Shown: piece after piece, positions 1-6,970 of the stretch
Position numbering within the stretch: the first letter of the stretch is position 1
Layout: each line of letters begins with the position of its first letter
DNA from: Methanosphaera sp.
Lineage (GTDB): Archaea; Methanobacteriota; Methanobacteria; Methanobacteriales; Methanobacteriaceae
DNA: 13,345 nucleotides
Direction: 5' to 3'
NCBI GenBank assembly: GCA_021199865.1
Contig: JAJQHG010000042.1
Location: 1 to 13,345 of the forward strand
Made by a program: the position numbers and the translations under genes
Notes under the pieces: model-generated
What the model was told of the DNA's origin: nothing
The model's database searches: none
The model's input: the letters and a program-made list of their open reading frames with translations, nothing else

Positions 1-75
1 GTATTACATTATTTCTAAAAAATTTATTATGAATTTAAACTAAATAGTTAATTACTTAAAATTAAGAGGATTCAA
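1..75 (+). promoter_or_regulatory. AT-rich upstream region of the 109-aa gene
   Basis: This is a very AT-rich leader with a TATA-like stretch (TTTAAACTAAAT, about 35-46) followed by a Shine-Dalgarno-like AGAGGAT (about 64-70) just before the ATG at 76. The TATA box is weakly defined because the whole stretch is A/T. The gene to the left, if any, is outside the window. Confidence 0.35.
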
Positions 76-405
76 ATGTCTGAGAAAAAATTAACATATG
101 ATGATTTGATGGCATATCAGTCACTTTTTACACTTGCCCCATCATTTCTATTAGGTCGTTATATAAAAAATAATACTAATCTTGTAGGGAAATTTTCATC
201 ACAAGTAGAAAGTCAATTAAAAGGATTAAATAATAAACAAAAAGAACAATTAGATTTATTACTTGAGTCTGATGTTAATGATTTACAGGAATTATTAATA
301 CAAGCCTATAAAAAGACTCATAAAAAGCAGTTTAAACAGTTAGCACAAAATGATGCTAGAGATTTTATCATGTTAAATTTAACTGAAATTAAAAAAATAG
401 TATAA
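76..405 (+). CDS. Hypothetical 109-aa helical protein
   Basis: I do not recognise a family. The protein is 109 aa, rich in Lys, Gln, Asn and Leu, and appears soluble and mostly alpha-helical. It has no cysteine, no signal peptide and no convincing transmembrane segment; a modestly hydrophobic patch (LFTLAPSFLLGRYI) lies at residues 17-30. The central part (about 45-75) has heptad-like spacing of Leu with Lys/Glu and could form a helical hairpin or short coiled coil. The ATG at 76 is supported by an AGAGGAT Shine-Dalgarno sequence about 6-10 nt upstream, and base use matches the neighbours, so I believe it is a real gene. It converges on the PRC-barrel gene with only 14 nt between the stop codons. 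Function unknown. Confidence 0.7.
   Translation: MSEKKLTYDDLMAYQSLFTLAPSFLLGRYIKNNTNLVGKFSSQVESQLKGLNNKQKEQLDLLLESDVNDLQELLIQAYKKTHKKQFKQLAQNDARDFIMLNLTEIKKIV
391..397 (-). terminator. Oligo-T terminator for the minus-strand PRC-barrel gene
   Basis: Seven A residues on the plus strand read as T7 on the minus strand, about 23 nt beyond the stop codon of the PRC-barrel gene that ends at 420. Short oligo-T runs are the usual archaeal intrinsic termination signal. It overlaps the 3' end of the convergent 109-aa gene. In so AT-rich a genome a T7 is only moderate evidence. Confidence 0.4.
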
Positions 406-419
406 AAGAATAAAAGACT

Positions 420-953
420 TTAATCATCTTTTTCTTCTGGGGTTTCATCTTGTTCTTTTTCTTCTTCTGGTTGATCAAAGACTTTGTTTATAATTATATA
501 GTCACCATTACTTATGATGTCATCTTTTGAGATGACATTTTTAGTTTTTTTACTAAAGGATGAACCTTTTTCTACTGTTAATTCTTTGAGTTTCAATTCA
601 TCTAAATCAATTTCAATGTTACCAATTTTTCCTGCAATATTTCCTTTAGCATCAAGCACTGTTTTTCCTTCACTGTTATTAATACTTATGGTTTTAGGAT
701 TATCTTTTGGTAAAGTATCAAGATTATTTGATTCTAATTCATCTATGGTCTTATTTAGTAGTAGGTAGTCACCTATGTTGATCATATCACTAGGTAGTAT
801 TTCACAGTACTTCTTACTTATTGGATTTCCTGATGCTCCATAGATTTTAACTACATCATATGTTTCTAGATCAAATACTATCTCAGTAATCTTTGCTACT
901 TCTCTAGCATTCTTGTCTATTATTTTTCTTCCTAAAATTTCTTTTGCTATCAT
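420..953 (-). CDS. Tandem PRC-barrel domain protein (177 aa)
   Basis: This is a small cytosolic protein with two PRC-barrel-type beta domains in tandem. Repeat 1 covers about residues 4-75 (starting MIAKEILGRKIID). Repeat 2 covers about 90-157 and contains GKTVLDAKGNIAGKIGNIEIDL, which closely matches the start of the single-domain PRC protein encoded at 1607-1882. The last ~17 residues are a strongly acidic, probably disordered tail. PRC barrels occur in photosynthetic reaction centre H subunits, in RimM and in many short archaeal proteins; haloarchaeal members (CdpB) act in cell division with SepF. Which role applies here cannot be told from sequence. The ATG at 953 has a good GGAGAA Shine-Dalgarno about 5-11 nt upstream. 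It lies ~100 nt downstream of pyrE on the same strand. Confidence 0.85.
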   Translation of the reverse strand: MIAKEILGRKIIDKNAREVAKITEIVFDLETYDVVKIYGASGNPISKKYCEILPSDMINIGDYLLLNKTIDELESNNLDTLPKDNPKTISINNSEGKTVLDAKGNIAGKIGNIEIDLDELKLKELTVEKGSSFSKKTKNVISKDDIISNGDYIIINKVFDQPEEEKEQDETPEEKDD

Positions 954-980
954 TATGGTTCTCCATTAGTATTTTTCAGG

Positions 981-1003
981 TTTTTATATTAAATCTATAT
1001 ACT
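981..1003 (-). promoter_or_regulatory. Possible TATA box upstream of the 177-aa PRC-barrel gene
   Basis: In the 99-nt gap between pyrE and the PRC-barrel gene, the minus strand reads TATATAGATTTAATATAAAAA. This contains one or two TATA-like elements some 28-50 nt before the start codon, a usual distance for an archaeal promoter with a short leader. No oligo-T terminator is evident for pyrE in this gap, so read-through from pyrE is also possible. Confidence 0.3.
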
Positions 1004-1052
1004 CTTATCTAATTTTTATTATATATGTATCTTGGTATAGTTTAATTATTAT

Positions 1053-1592
1053 TTATTCATTAATATATGTTTTAAACTCGCTTATTGTTAGAAGAGGTTT
1101 AAATGTTATATTACGTTCATTAAATGTGTTGGCTGCTCCCTCTTCACGGTCAACTATAACAAATGCTTCCCTGATGTGTCCACCATTCTCTTCAATCACA
1201 TTAATTGCTTTAATTAATGATCCGCCAGTAGTAGTTACGTCCTCTACTATTATAACATTATCATCTTCTAATAGTTCACCTTCAATCTGCTTACTTGTAC
1301 CATAACTTTTCTTCTCTTTACGTATCATGAGCATAGGTACACCAGAAATAAGGGATGTTGCCGTTGCAATAGGTACAGCTCCAAGTGCAGGACCTGCAAC
1401 TTTATTTATATCATCAGTAATTTCATCACTAATTAGGTGTGCAACACACTCAAGAATATCTGGCATTGTTATAGCTTTCTTCATATCAACGTAGTAATCA
1501 CTTTCACGACCAGATGATAATGTAAATTTACCAAATTTTATTACATCATTATTCTTTAATAGTTCCATTAATCTACTTTTATAGTCAACCAT
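1053..1592 (-). CDS. pyrE: Orotate phosphoribosyltransferase
   Basis: PyrE transfers phosphoribose from PRPP to orotate, giving OMP, in de novo pyrimidine synthesis; it is cytosolic and a homodimer. The PRPP-binding signature is clear: IIVEDVTTTGGS at about residues 114-125. The Lys-rich flexible catalytic loop (RKEKKSYGTSKQIEG) is at about 91-105, and the N-terminal FGKFTLSSGRESDYYVD block is typical of PyrE. Length (about 179 aa) is normal for archaeal PyrE. A GTG at 1601 could extend the protein by three residues, but the ATG at 1592 fits the family start (MVDYKSRLMELL) better. Neither start has a strong Shine-Dalgarno. The upstream PRC-barrel gene ends at 1607, so the two are almost certainly co-transcribed. 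Confidence 0.95.
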   Translation of the reverse strand: MVDYKSRLMELLKNNDVIKFGKFTLSSGRESDYYVDMKKAITMPDILECVAHLISDEITDDINKVAGPALGAVPIATATSLISGVPMLMIRKEKKSYGTSKQIEGELLEDDNVIIVEDVTTTGGSLIKAINVIEENGGHIREAFVIVDREEGAANTFNERNITFKPLLTISEFKTYINE

Positions 1593-1606
1593 TTTAAACA
1601 CTTAAT

Positions 1607-1882
1607 TTATTCTTCATCTTCAAGTTCAAGTTCTTTAATTAAATCTTCGGCTTCATCAATTGTTTGTTTGAGTATAATCTTGTCACCTATACGTTTTATC
1701 ATTTCAAATGGAACAATAATTTCACTCTTAGATATACCCATACTTTCACTTAAGCCTCCCTTACTAACAATGATAGATTCAATCTTGTTTGAAGCAGTGT
1801 CTATTTCCACATCCTTTATTTTTCCCATAATAGTTGCACTATTATCTAAAACCTCTTTACCAATCATCTTTTTAAGACGCAT
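1607..1882 (-). CDS. Single PRC-barrel domain protein (91 aa)
   Basis: This is a single small beta-barrel domain of the PRC family filling the whole protein: MIGKEVLDNSATIMGKIKDVEID at about residues 6-28, IIVPFEMIKRIGDKIIL at about 55-71, then an acidic C-terminus (ELELEDEE). It resembles repeat 2 of the 177-aa PRC protein at 420-953, so the two are paralogues. The start codon ATG at 1882 is preceded by AAGGTGAT, a good match to the anti-Shine-Dalgarno of 16S rRNA. It is the first gene of the minus-strand unit with pyrE, 14 nt before that gene's preferred start. No enzymatic residues are visible; it is probably a protein-protein or RNP interaction module. Confidence 0.85.
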   Translation of the reverse strand: MRLKKMIGKEVLDNSATIMGKIKDVEIDTASNKIESIIVSKGGLSESMGISKSEIIVPFEMIKRIGDKIILKQTIDEAEDLIKELELEDEE

Positions 1883-1892
1883 ATTATCACCT

Positions 1893-2031
1893 TAAATTAT
1901 ATCGAATTTATATTGATTAAATATCTTTGTTTATTAATATCTAGATTTGATTTTACTAGGATAATAATATTTTCACTACTTAATAAATTAATAAAAAATA
2001 GTAACTAATATATTAGTAGAAAAGGTAGGAT
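1893..2031. promoter_or_regulatory. Divergent promoter region between PRC-barrel/pyrE and nob1
   Basis: This 157-nt, nearly pure A/T spacer separates divergent transcription units. On the plus strand a TATA-like TTAATAAAAAATAG (about 1990-2003) lies ~25 nt before a likely transcript start near 2018, followed by the AAGGTAGGATG ribosome-binding region (2021-2031) of nob1. On the minus strand AATATAAATTCG (about 1907-1918) is a candidate TATA box for the PRC-barrel gene. No inverted-repeat operator stood out. Confidence 0.4.
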
Positions 2032-2039
2032 GTGTATAT

Positions 2040-2546
2040 ATGACCTATATCTTAGATGCATCAGGATTAATAAATGGATTTTATAGCAAGAAAACACTTA
2101 ATATTATGACTTCATCAACAGTAGCAGAAATTAAGGATATTAAAACAGAATTATTACTAGATGAATTATTAAATCAGAATCTACTTAAAATCATGGATGT
2201 ATCATATAGTGATGATAAGGAATTTATGGATGCTCTAGTAGGTAGTGGTGATATTATGAGATTATCTAGTACAGATAAAGATATTGTATCACTAGCACTT
2301 AAACTTAAAAGAAAGGGTGATGATATAACAGTTATCACTGATGATTATTCTATGCAGAATGCACTAAAATTATTAGGTATTAACTTTAAATCAGTACTAA
2401 CAAAGGGTATAAATGATACAATTAAGTGGCAGAGGATATGTAAAGGTTGTAGGAAGGAGTATCCATCAGATAGTAAGATTGAGGAGTGTGAAGTATGTGG
2501 TTCACCAATTATCACAAAAAGATTAAATGCACATACCAATTATTAG
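2040..2546 (+). CDS. nob1: Endoribonuclease Nob1 (PIN domain + zinc ribbon)
   Basis: Nob1 cleaves pre-16S rRNA at the mature 3' end (site D) late in small-subunit assembly. The N-terminal PIN domain shows the acidic metal-binding residues D6 (in YILDASGLINGF), E30, D79/D81 (TDKD) and D101/D102 (ITDDYSMQNA). The C-terminus is a zinc ribbon with C134, C137, C150 and C153 (CKGC...CEVC). Length (168 aa) and the PIN-ribbon order are typical of archaeal Nob1. The ATG at 2040 is preceded by AAGGTAGGA at about 10-18 nt. An rRNA operon starts at the far end of this window, and the upstream divergent PRC-barrel family is structurally related to a domain of RimM, another 16S maturation factor; that link is only suggestive. 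The DUF2117-type gene follows after 13 nt, so the two are probably co-transcribed. Confidence 0.93.
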   Translation: MTYILDASGLINGFYSKKTLNIMTSSTVAEIKDIKTELLLDELLNQNLLKIMDVSYSDDKEFMDALVGSGDIMRLSSTDKDIVSLALKLKRKGDDITVITDDYSMQNALKLLGINFKSVLTKGINDTIKWQRICKGCRKEYPSDSKIEECEVCGSPIITKRLNAHTNY

Positions 2547-2559
2547 AGGAGAAATATTA

Positions 2560-3684
2560 ATGCAACTTAAGATTGGTGTTATAGTACATGGTCCTGGAAT
2601 CATAGATAGTGGTTGGGCAAAAAAGATTATAGACCTACTTAGAAATTATGGGGATGTTTCTGCCCGTCTTGGTGGAACTATGGGTCGGACTGCTATAATT
2701 GATGCAAAACTAGAAGATATTATTAATATAGATAAGAAGTTACTTCCAAGTCAATCAATAGAGTTACTAGCTAAAACAAATGATATTCTATTCCTATTAA
2801 ATCAGGGTAAATCAACTATAACAGGACATACCTTTGGTTATAAGGTATTAAGTAAACTTGATTGTAATGTGAACTTAATACAGGTAGAGCGACCAGGATG
2901 TAGTGATGGATGCCTAATAGATTATACTACTAATGATTATAAATTATTAGATGAATTATCAGGGCAACTAGGATTACCTGTTGTTGATAAAAATGAGGTA
3001 TCAGGGTTAGTTAGTAACTTAACAGGATATACTACAAATGATGGTATGGTTGTTCGCCGTGTTGCTGGTGTATCATCTGGTGAGAATATTATGTTAAATG
3101 GTATCATTATTGGTAGGGCTACTAGTGATGAATTAGAAATTATTGCTAAGAATGATGAGATTGTTGATATGAATGGTGGAGTAATTAAGCAACATGGACT
3201 AGAAAAGTTAGGTTCTGTTGATCTTAAGAAGGCTATTATTAAGACTGGTCTACTTAGAAGATCTGATAATATTACTCCAAGAATCATAAATAAAAAAAAC
3301 TCTAAGGATAAATACAAAGTCATCTATTTAAATCATGCTGCTGATGATATTTATCAATATAATGATGCTGATCTACTAGTAAGTATAGGTGATGATACAA
3401 CACTACTTTCTAGTGATATCCTATATAGATTTAATATACCAATTATAGGTATTACTGATGGAGACTTAGATCGTGTAGTACTTGAAGGATTTAAACATAA
3501 AGATTCAATCATCATACAATTAGAGTCAGGATATGATGATATTATAGGCCAACAGATACATAGAGACATATTTGATAACAAGGAATATATCTATGTAGAT
3601 AATCTTAATGATTTTAGAGATAAAATAATAGAATTAGTAGAGAATTCTAAGTTAGAATATAAGTTTGTTGATAAACAATTATAG
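2560..3684 (+). CDS. Conserved archaeal protein, DUF2117-type
   Basis: This 374-aa cytosolic protein is of unknown function. It matches what I remember of the DUF2117 family, found mainly in methanogens. The N-terminal block is highly characteristic: KIGVIVHGPGIIDSGWA (about 4-20) and LGGTMGRTAIIDA (about 37-49). A motif ERPGCSDGC (110-118) supplies two cysteines four residues apart (C114, C118), a potential metal or thiol site. H90 sits in GKSTITGHTFG, a loop that looks nucleotide- or sugar-phosphate-binding. The C-terminal third contains VSIGDDTTLLSSDILYRF and IIGITDGDLD, Rossmann-like segments with acidic turns. I chose the ATG at 2560 over an in-frame ATG at 2527 because GAGGAG (2546-2551) sits 8 nt before it and the earlier start overlaps nob1. 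It lies between nob1 and mmp2, so a role linked to methanogenesis is possible but unproven. Confidence 0.7.
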   Translation: MQLKIGVIVHGPGIIDSGWAKKIIDLLRNYGDVSARLGGTMGRTAIIDAKLEDIINIDKKLLPSQSIELLAKTNDILFLLNQGKSTITGHTFGYKVLSKLDCNVNLIQVERPGCSDGCLIDYTTNDYKLLDELSGQLGLPVVDKNEVSGLVSNLTGYTTNDGMVVRRVAGVSSGENIMLNGIIIGRATSDELEIIAKNDEIVDMNGGVIKQHGLEKLGSVDLKKAIIKTGLLRRSDNITPRIINKKNSKDKYKVIYLNHAADDIYQYNDADLLVSIGDDTTLLSSDILYRFNIPIIGITDGDLDRVVLEGFKHKDSIIIQLESGYDDIIGQQIHRDIFDNKEYIYVDNLNDFRDKIIELVENSKLEYKFVDKQL

Positions 3685-3755
3685 TTAAAAATAGTAAGAT
3701 ATCTATATTATTGATTACTATGATAACTATTATATTATTATATGAGTGTATTATT

Positions 3756-4742
3756 ATGGATTATAATGAAATTATAAAGTCAATAAAAACATTTGAAGGA
3801 GTAACACGTAAAAGTTCAATAGCTGATGTTAGAGAGAAACTAAAAGATGTCTATAATATATCAGGAGCGGTACACCTAGCATTTGGGGATGATGCAGCAT
3901 CAATTGATATAGGAAATAATCAGGTAATGTTACTAGCAACAGATGGTATATGGGGTCAACTAATGGATATTGATCCTTACTGGGCAGGATATTGTTCAGT
4001 ACTAGTTAATGTTAATGATATAGCTGCTATGGGTGGAATACCTATGGGTATGACTAATGTATTATCATCAAGTGATCCCGACATAGTAGATCAGATAATG
4101 GATGGAATAAAGGATGGTATCAAGAAGTTTGGAGTACCTATGGTTGGAGGACATACACACCCTGATACACCATATAATGCATTGGATGTAGCAATTGGTG
4201 GAATTGTAGATAAGGATGCTATTATACCAAGTTGTGGTGCTAAACTTAATGATAATGTATTAGTAGCAATTGATCTAGATGGAAATATATACCCTAATAC
4301 AGAGATTAATTGGGATTCAACAAGTGATAAATCTCCACAATATGTTCAGGATCAAATAAAAGTAATGAATACTCTTGGATCAAAACAGTTAGTTACAGCT
4401 GGAAAGGACATTAGTAATCCGGGAGTAGTTGGTACACTTGGTATGCTACTTGAATCATCAAATATGGGTGCACAAATACAGATGGACATAATACCAAAAG
4501 TTGAGGATATCGAATGGGCTCACTGGTTTAAGATGTACTTTGGTAGTGCATTTGTTTTAACTTCACCTGATGAATCAACAGATGAGGCAATCAAGTTATT
4601 AGAGAAAGCTAATCTTACAACAGTTTCTGTTGGTAAAATAACTGATGATCATAAATTATCAATGTCATATGAGGGAGTAAATAAAACTGTATTTGACTTT
4701 AGTAATGAGATTATAATGGGTTTTAGTGAGGATAAATCCTAA
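3756..4742 (+). CDS. mmp2: Methanogenesis marker protein 2 (AIR synthase-like)
   Basis: This is a member of the PurM/SelD/HypE/ThiL superfamily of ATP-dependent enzymes, in the subgroup restricted to methanogens (methanogenesis marker 2). Visible hallmarks are FGDDAA (residues 43-48), the metal/phosphate-binding ATDG, VNVNDIAAMGGIP and GGHTHPD, in the order expected for the N-terminal AIRS domain, followed by a C-terminal domain with GTLGMLLESS. The family presumably activates a substrate carboxylate or amide by phosphoryl transfer, but the substrate is unknown. The ATG at 3756 is preceded by GAGTG. An upstream ATG at 3711 would add a 15-residue hydrophobic stretch read from AT-rich spacer and is less likely. 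It lies 71 nt after the DUF2117-type gene and is followed by an oligo-T terminator at 4808. Confidence 0.87.
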   Translation: MDYNEIIKSIKTFEGVTRKSSIADVREKLKDVYNISGAVHLAFGDDAASIDIGNNQVMLLATDGIWGQLMDIDPYWAGYCSVLVNVNDIAAMGGIPMGMTNVLSSSDPDIVDQIMDGIKDGIKKFGVPMVGGHTHPDTPYNALDVAIGGIVDKDAIIPSCGAKLNDNVLVAIDLDGNIYPNTEINWDSTSDKSPQYVQDQIKVMNTLGSKQLVTAGKDISNPGVVGTLGMLLESSNMGAQIQMDIIPKVEDIEWAHWFKMYFGSAFVLTSPDESTDEAIKLLEKANLTTVSVGKITDDHKLSMSYEGVNKTVFDFSNEIIMGFSEDKS

Positions 4743-4807
4743 GAATCCATTACATATAATTCTATATATTACCCTAAACTCCAATCCATTAACCTTTAAC
4801 AGAATAC

Positions 4808-4815
4808 TTTTTTTT
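4808..4815 (+). terminator. Oligo-T terminator after mmp2
   Basis: A run of eight T residues lies about 65 nt past the mmp2 stop codon and before the promoter elements of the mmp3 operon. This is the expected form of an archaeal intrinsic terminator. I saw no strong hairpin in front of it, which archaea do not require. Confidence 0.5.
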
Positions 4816-4827
4816 CATTATATAAAA

Positions 4828-4857
4828 ATTAATAGAATAAATATATTAATAGAATAA
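4828..4857 (+). repeat. 13-bp direct repeat with 17-bp period upstream of mmp3
   Basis: ATTAATAGAATAA occurs at 4828-4840 and again, exactly, at 4845-4857. The repeat lies between the mmp2 terminator and the mmp3 TATA box. The period of 17 bp, a little under two helical turns, would suit tandem binding of a regulator, but the sequence is only A/T plus one G and chance is not excluded. Confidence 0.5.
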
Positions 4858-4889
4858 CTTTAATAAATTAGAAATATAGAAGATATTAG

Positions 4890-4948
4890 TTTATAAAGAA
4901 TATTTCTATAAAATTAGATATAATTTTATTAATATTTTTATAGAGGAG
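4890..4948 (+). promoter_or_regulatory. Promoter and ribosome-binding site of the mmp3-nifB operon
   Basis: TTTATAAA (4890-4897) is the best TATA box in this gap; CTATAAAA (4906-4913) is a second candidate. Transcription would start near 4918 or 4935. The Shine-Dalgarno GAGGAG (4943-4948) precedes the mmp3 ATG at 4954 by 5 nt. The 211-nt gap holds no further open reading frame, only the terminator, the direct repeat and these elements. Confidence 0.5.
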
Positions 4949-4953
4949 TTAAA

Positions 4954-6486
4954 ATGCAAGTTAAAATCAATGATGTTGAGTGGGATTTAGATGAAGGCTC
5001 AACTATTGAAGATGCTATAAACATTTCTAAAGCACCTTATATTAAGGGTTGTTCTGTTGCATTGATTGAAGGTAGGGCTCAACTAGAAAGTAATGTTGAT
5101 AAATATAAAATCAAGACCAGTCATGGTAGTATAATAATTGAACTATCTAGTGAGGCACCAAATCTTGTAGAATACTGGAAACAGAATTATAAGGATTTTA
5201 TTGACACAGTAATTAGGTGGACAACATCTAATGAAGTAGCAATAGGTACAACTACATCTAACTTAGAGCCAACACATGATGAGTATTCATATGATCGTTG
5301 GGATGTAATAATTAGTTTATCTAGTTTCTCTAATGAGTCAACACATATTATTCTATCAAAACAGAAACATGATGCAATATATGGAGTACCTAATGAAAAC
5401 AGGGGTGTATTTGCAACAGTTGTTGGTGGAAAAAGTAATTTAATGGAACTAAAAAATACTGACACAATAATAGATATAGAACCTGTTATTGAGAGAAAAA
5501 GTGTTATCCAGACAGCTAGAGTAACAGACTTTACCACACCACTTAAAGAAAATAATGAATTATTCACATATATTAAAGTAAACGCTAATCCTGATGCACC
5601 AGCATCATTTGAGCATTTATTGAAGATAGTTAATGATGGAACATTATCTGTTGATTATGAATCAGAAACATTTATTAGTAGTGATACATTAAAGGGTTTA
5701 GAGAAAGATTCTGAGGTCACTGGACGACGTAAACGTGGTGTTGTTACAGTAAGAAATGCTGGTCATAGTACAGGGCGTGTCTATATATACCGTGAGGAGA
5801 GAGTATCCTCAGATTACCATAATATTGCAGGATATGTAACAGAAGGTATACAATTATTAGATACAGTTACACTAAATGATAAGATTACTATTATAACTGA
5901 TCCAGAGAAGATATCTACTGTTGCTATGAGTCAATTAGAAGCAGATAAATATCTTGATAGTATTAATATAGAGCATACTAGGGATGGTCTGACAGATGAT
6001 GAGGCTGTTATTGTTGCACAGGATCCATTATATACTGTAGATATTAATAATACTAAGTCTATTAAGACTCTTGGAGTACCAAAAGATGATTTTGTGGAGA
6101 TAGAGTTGTATCCTGATGTTGCACCAAGATCAGTATGGTACTTTAGAAAGATCGCTGGTCTACTAGATGGTGATATTGGACATCTACGTATAGAGATGGC
6201 AATAAAAGAAATGGATCTATTAATGATTAAGGCAATAAATAGTGAAGCAAAGGGTATAATACCAGAGAATACACCTAATGATATGGTTAATGCATGGGAT
6301 ATATGTGTAAGTAACACTGCATGTAAACATGTTGGTAATATTGGTGTAAGATTTATTGATAATAGTGAGTTTGGTCCAACAGGTGAATCATTCTCTTCTA
6401 CAAATGTGATTGGACGCATAGTTAGTGGATTTGATAACCTTAAAGGATTTAAGGAAGGAGATACTGTTTATGTCAAAGAAAAATGA
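4954..6486 (+). CDS. mmp3: Methanogenesis marker protein 3 (MCR activation complex component)
   Basis: Mmp3 belongs to a methanogen-specific family. As I recall from published work it co-purifies with the ATP-dependent activation machinery of methyl-coenzyme M reductase, and recent structural work places it in the activation complex with McrC, Mmp7, Mmp17 and component A2. The 510 aa show an N-terminal beta-grasp/ThiS-like stretch (MQVKINDVEWDLDEGSTIEDA, then KGCSVALIEG with C33). A C-terminal cyclophilin-like fold follows: VEIELYPDVAPRSVWYF, then HVGNIGVRFIDNSEFGPTGE, and the closing segment FKEGDTVYVKEK. Prolyl isomerase activity should not be assumed. It is the first gene of the operon, with GAGGAG 5 nt before the ATG. 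Its last 17 nt overlap the start of mmp6, implying translational coupling. Confidence 0.9.
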   Translation: MQVKINDVEWDLDEGSTIEDAINISKAPYIKGCSVALIEGRAQLESNVDKYKIKTSHGSIIIELSSEAPNLVEYWKQNYKDFIDTVIRWTTSNEVAIGTTTSNLEPTHDEYSYDRWDVIISLSSFSNESTHIILSKQKHDAIYGVPNENRGVFATVVGGKSNLMELKNTDTIIDIEPVIERKSVIQTARVTDFTTPLKENNELFTYIKVNANPDAPASFEHLLKIVNDGTLSVDYESETFISSDTLKGLEKDSEVTGRRKRGVVTVRNAGHSTGRVYIYREERVSSDYHNIAGYVTEGIQLLDTVTLNDKITIITDPEKISTVAMSQLEADKYLDSINIEHTRDGLTDDEAVIVAQDPLYTVDINNTKSIKTLGVPKDDFVEIELYPDVAPRSVWYFRKIAGLLDGDIGHLRIEMAIKEMDLLMIKAINSEAKGIIPENTPNDMVNAWDICVSNTACKHVGNIGVRFIDNSEFGPTGESFSSTNVIGRIVSGFDNLKGFKEGDTVYVKEK

Positions 6487-6961
6487 TATTGATACTGAGT
6501 TCTGTCATATACCTATGATGGATGGAACATATCATGACTCAGACCAGGAAGGGAAAATTAATCGTATGATAGTGTTAGGTCCAGGTAGTAGTGTTAGTTC
6601 AAAGGAGTTATTTAATTTTCTGCACGTATTAGAATTACCACTTAATATTAGAATCACTTGTTATGGTGCAAATGTTAATGGATTGCCATATGATGTTAAT
6701 TTTGCTACTAGTCAGGCAAGAGCACTTGATCCAACACACATCTTTATTAAGATTAGAGGTTTTCCTCCAGGTGATCCAAGAAGATGCAGGGCAAAGCGTG
6801 GAGGAGCACGTGAAGGATTCCATCAATTAGAGGCAGAATATAAGTTGTTGCCTGATGTAACATATGCTTTAGAGCATCCAAAACATGTAAGTTTAGAAAA
6901 TCCAAAGAAGATACCTCTAGATGAATTTATTGAAATTGTTGAAGAGCAACAGGATAAGTAA
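6470..6961 (+). CDS. mmp6: Methanogenesis marker protein 6
   Basis: Mmp6 is a methanogen-specific protein of unknown biochemical role, 163 aa from the chosen start. The diagnostic block is RGFPPGDPRRCRAKRGGARE, very basic and containing one cysteine, at about residues 98-117; it could bind a phosphate-rich cofactor or nucleic acid. Other family-like segments are MIVLGPGSSVSSKEL and ITCYGANVNGLPYDVN. The ATG at 6470 is preceded by AAGGAAGGAG (6451-6460) at 9 nt. A longer reading frame from GTG 6425 has no such site and lies wholly inside mmp3, so I reject it. The gene starts inside the 3' end of mmp3 (17-nt overlap) and is followed by the first mmp5-like gene after 9 nt. Confidence 0.87.
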   Translation: MSKKNDIDTEFCHIPMMDGTYHDSDQEGKINRMIVLGPGSSVSSKELFNFLHVLELPLNIRITCYGANVNGLPYDVNFATSQARALDPTHIFIKIRGFPPGDPRRCRAKRGGAREGFHQLEAEYKLLPDVTYALEHPKHVSLENPKKIPLDEFIEIVEEQQDK

Positions 6962-6970
6962 AGTGAGTCT

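Noticed and set aside
2937..3323. Minus-strand reading frame opposite the DUF2117-type gene
   Set aside because: Antisense shadow of a conserved coding region, without a convincing start signal.
3711..3755. N-terminal extension of mmp2 with a hydrophobic segment that could look like a signal peptide
   Set aside because: It is read from AT-rich spacer; the ATG at 3756 has a GAGTG site and fits an AIRS-type cytosolic enzyme.
5931..6419. Long minus-strand reading frame opposite mmp3
   Set aside because: It lies wholly antisense to a well-supported conserved gene and its product, Ser/Ile-rich, resembles no family.
6425..6469. GTG start extending mmp6 by 15 residues
   Set aside because: No Shine-Dalgarno before it, while AAGGAAGGAG is placed exactly for the ATG at 6470.
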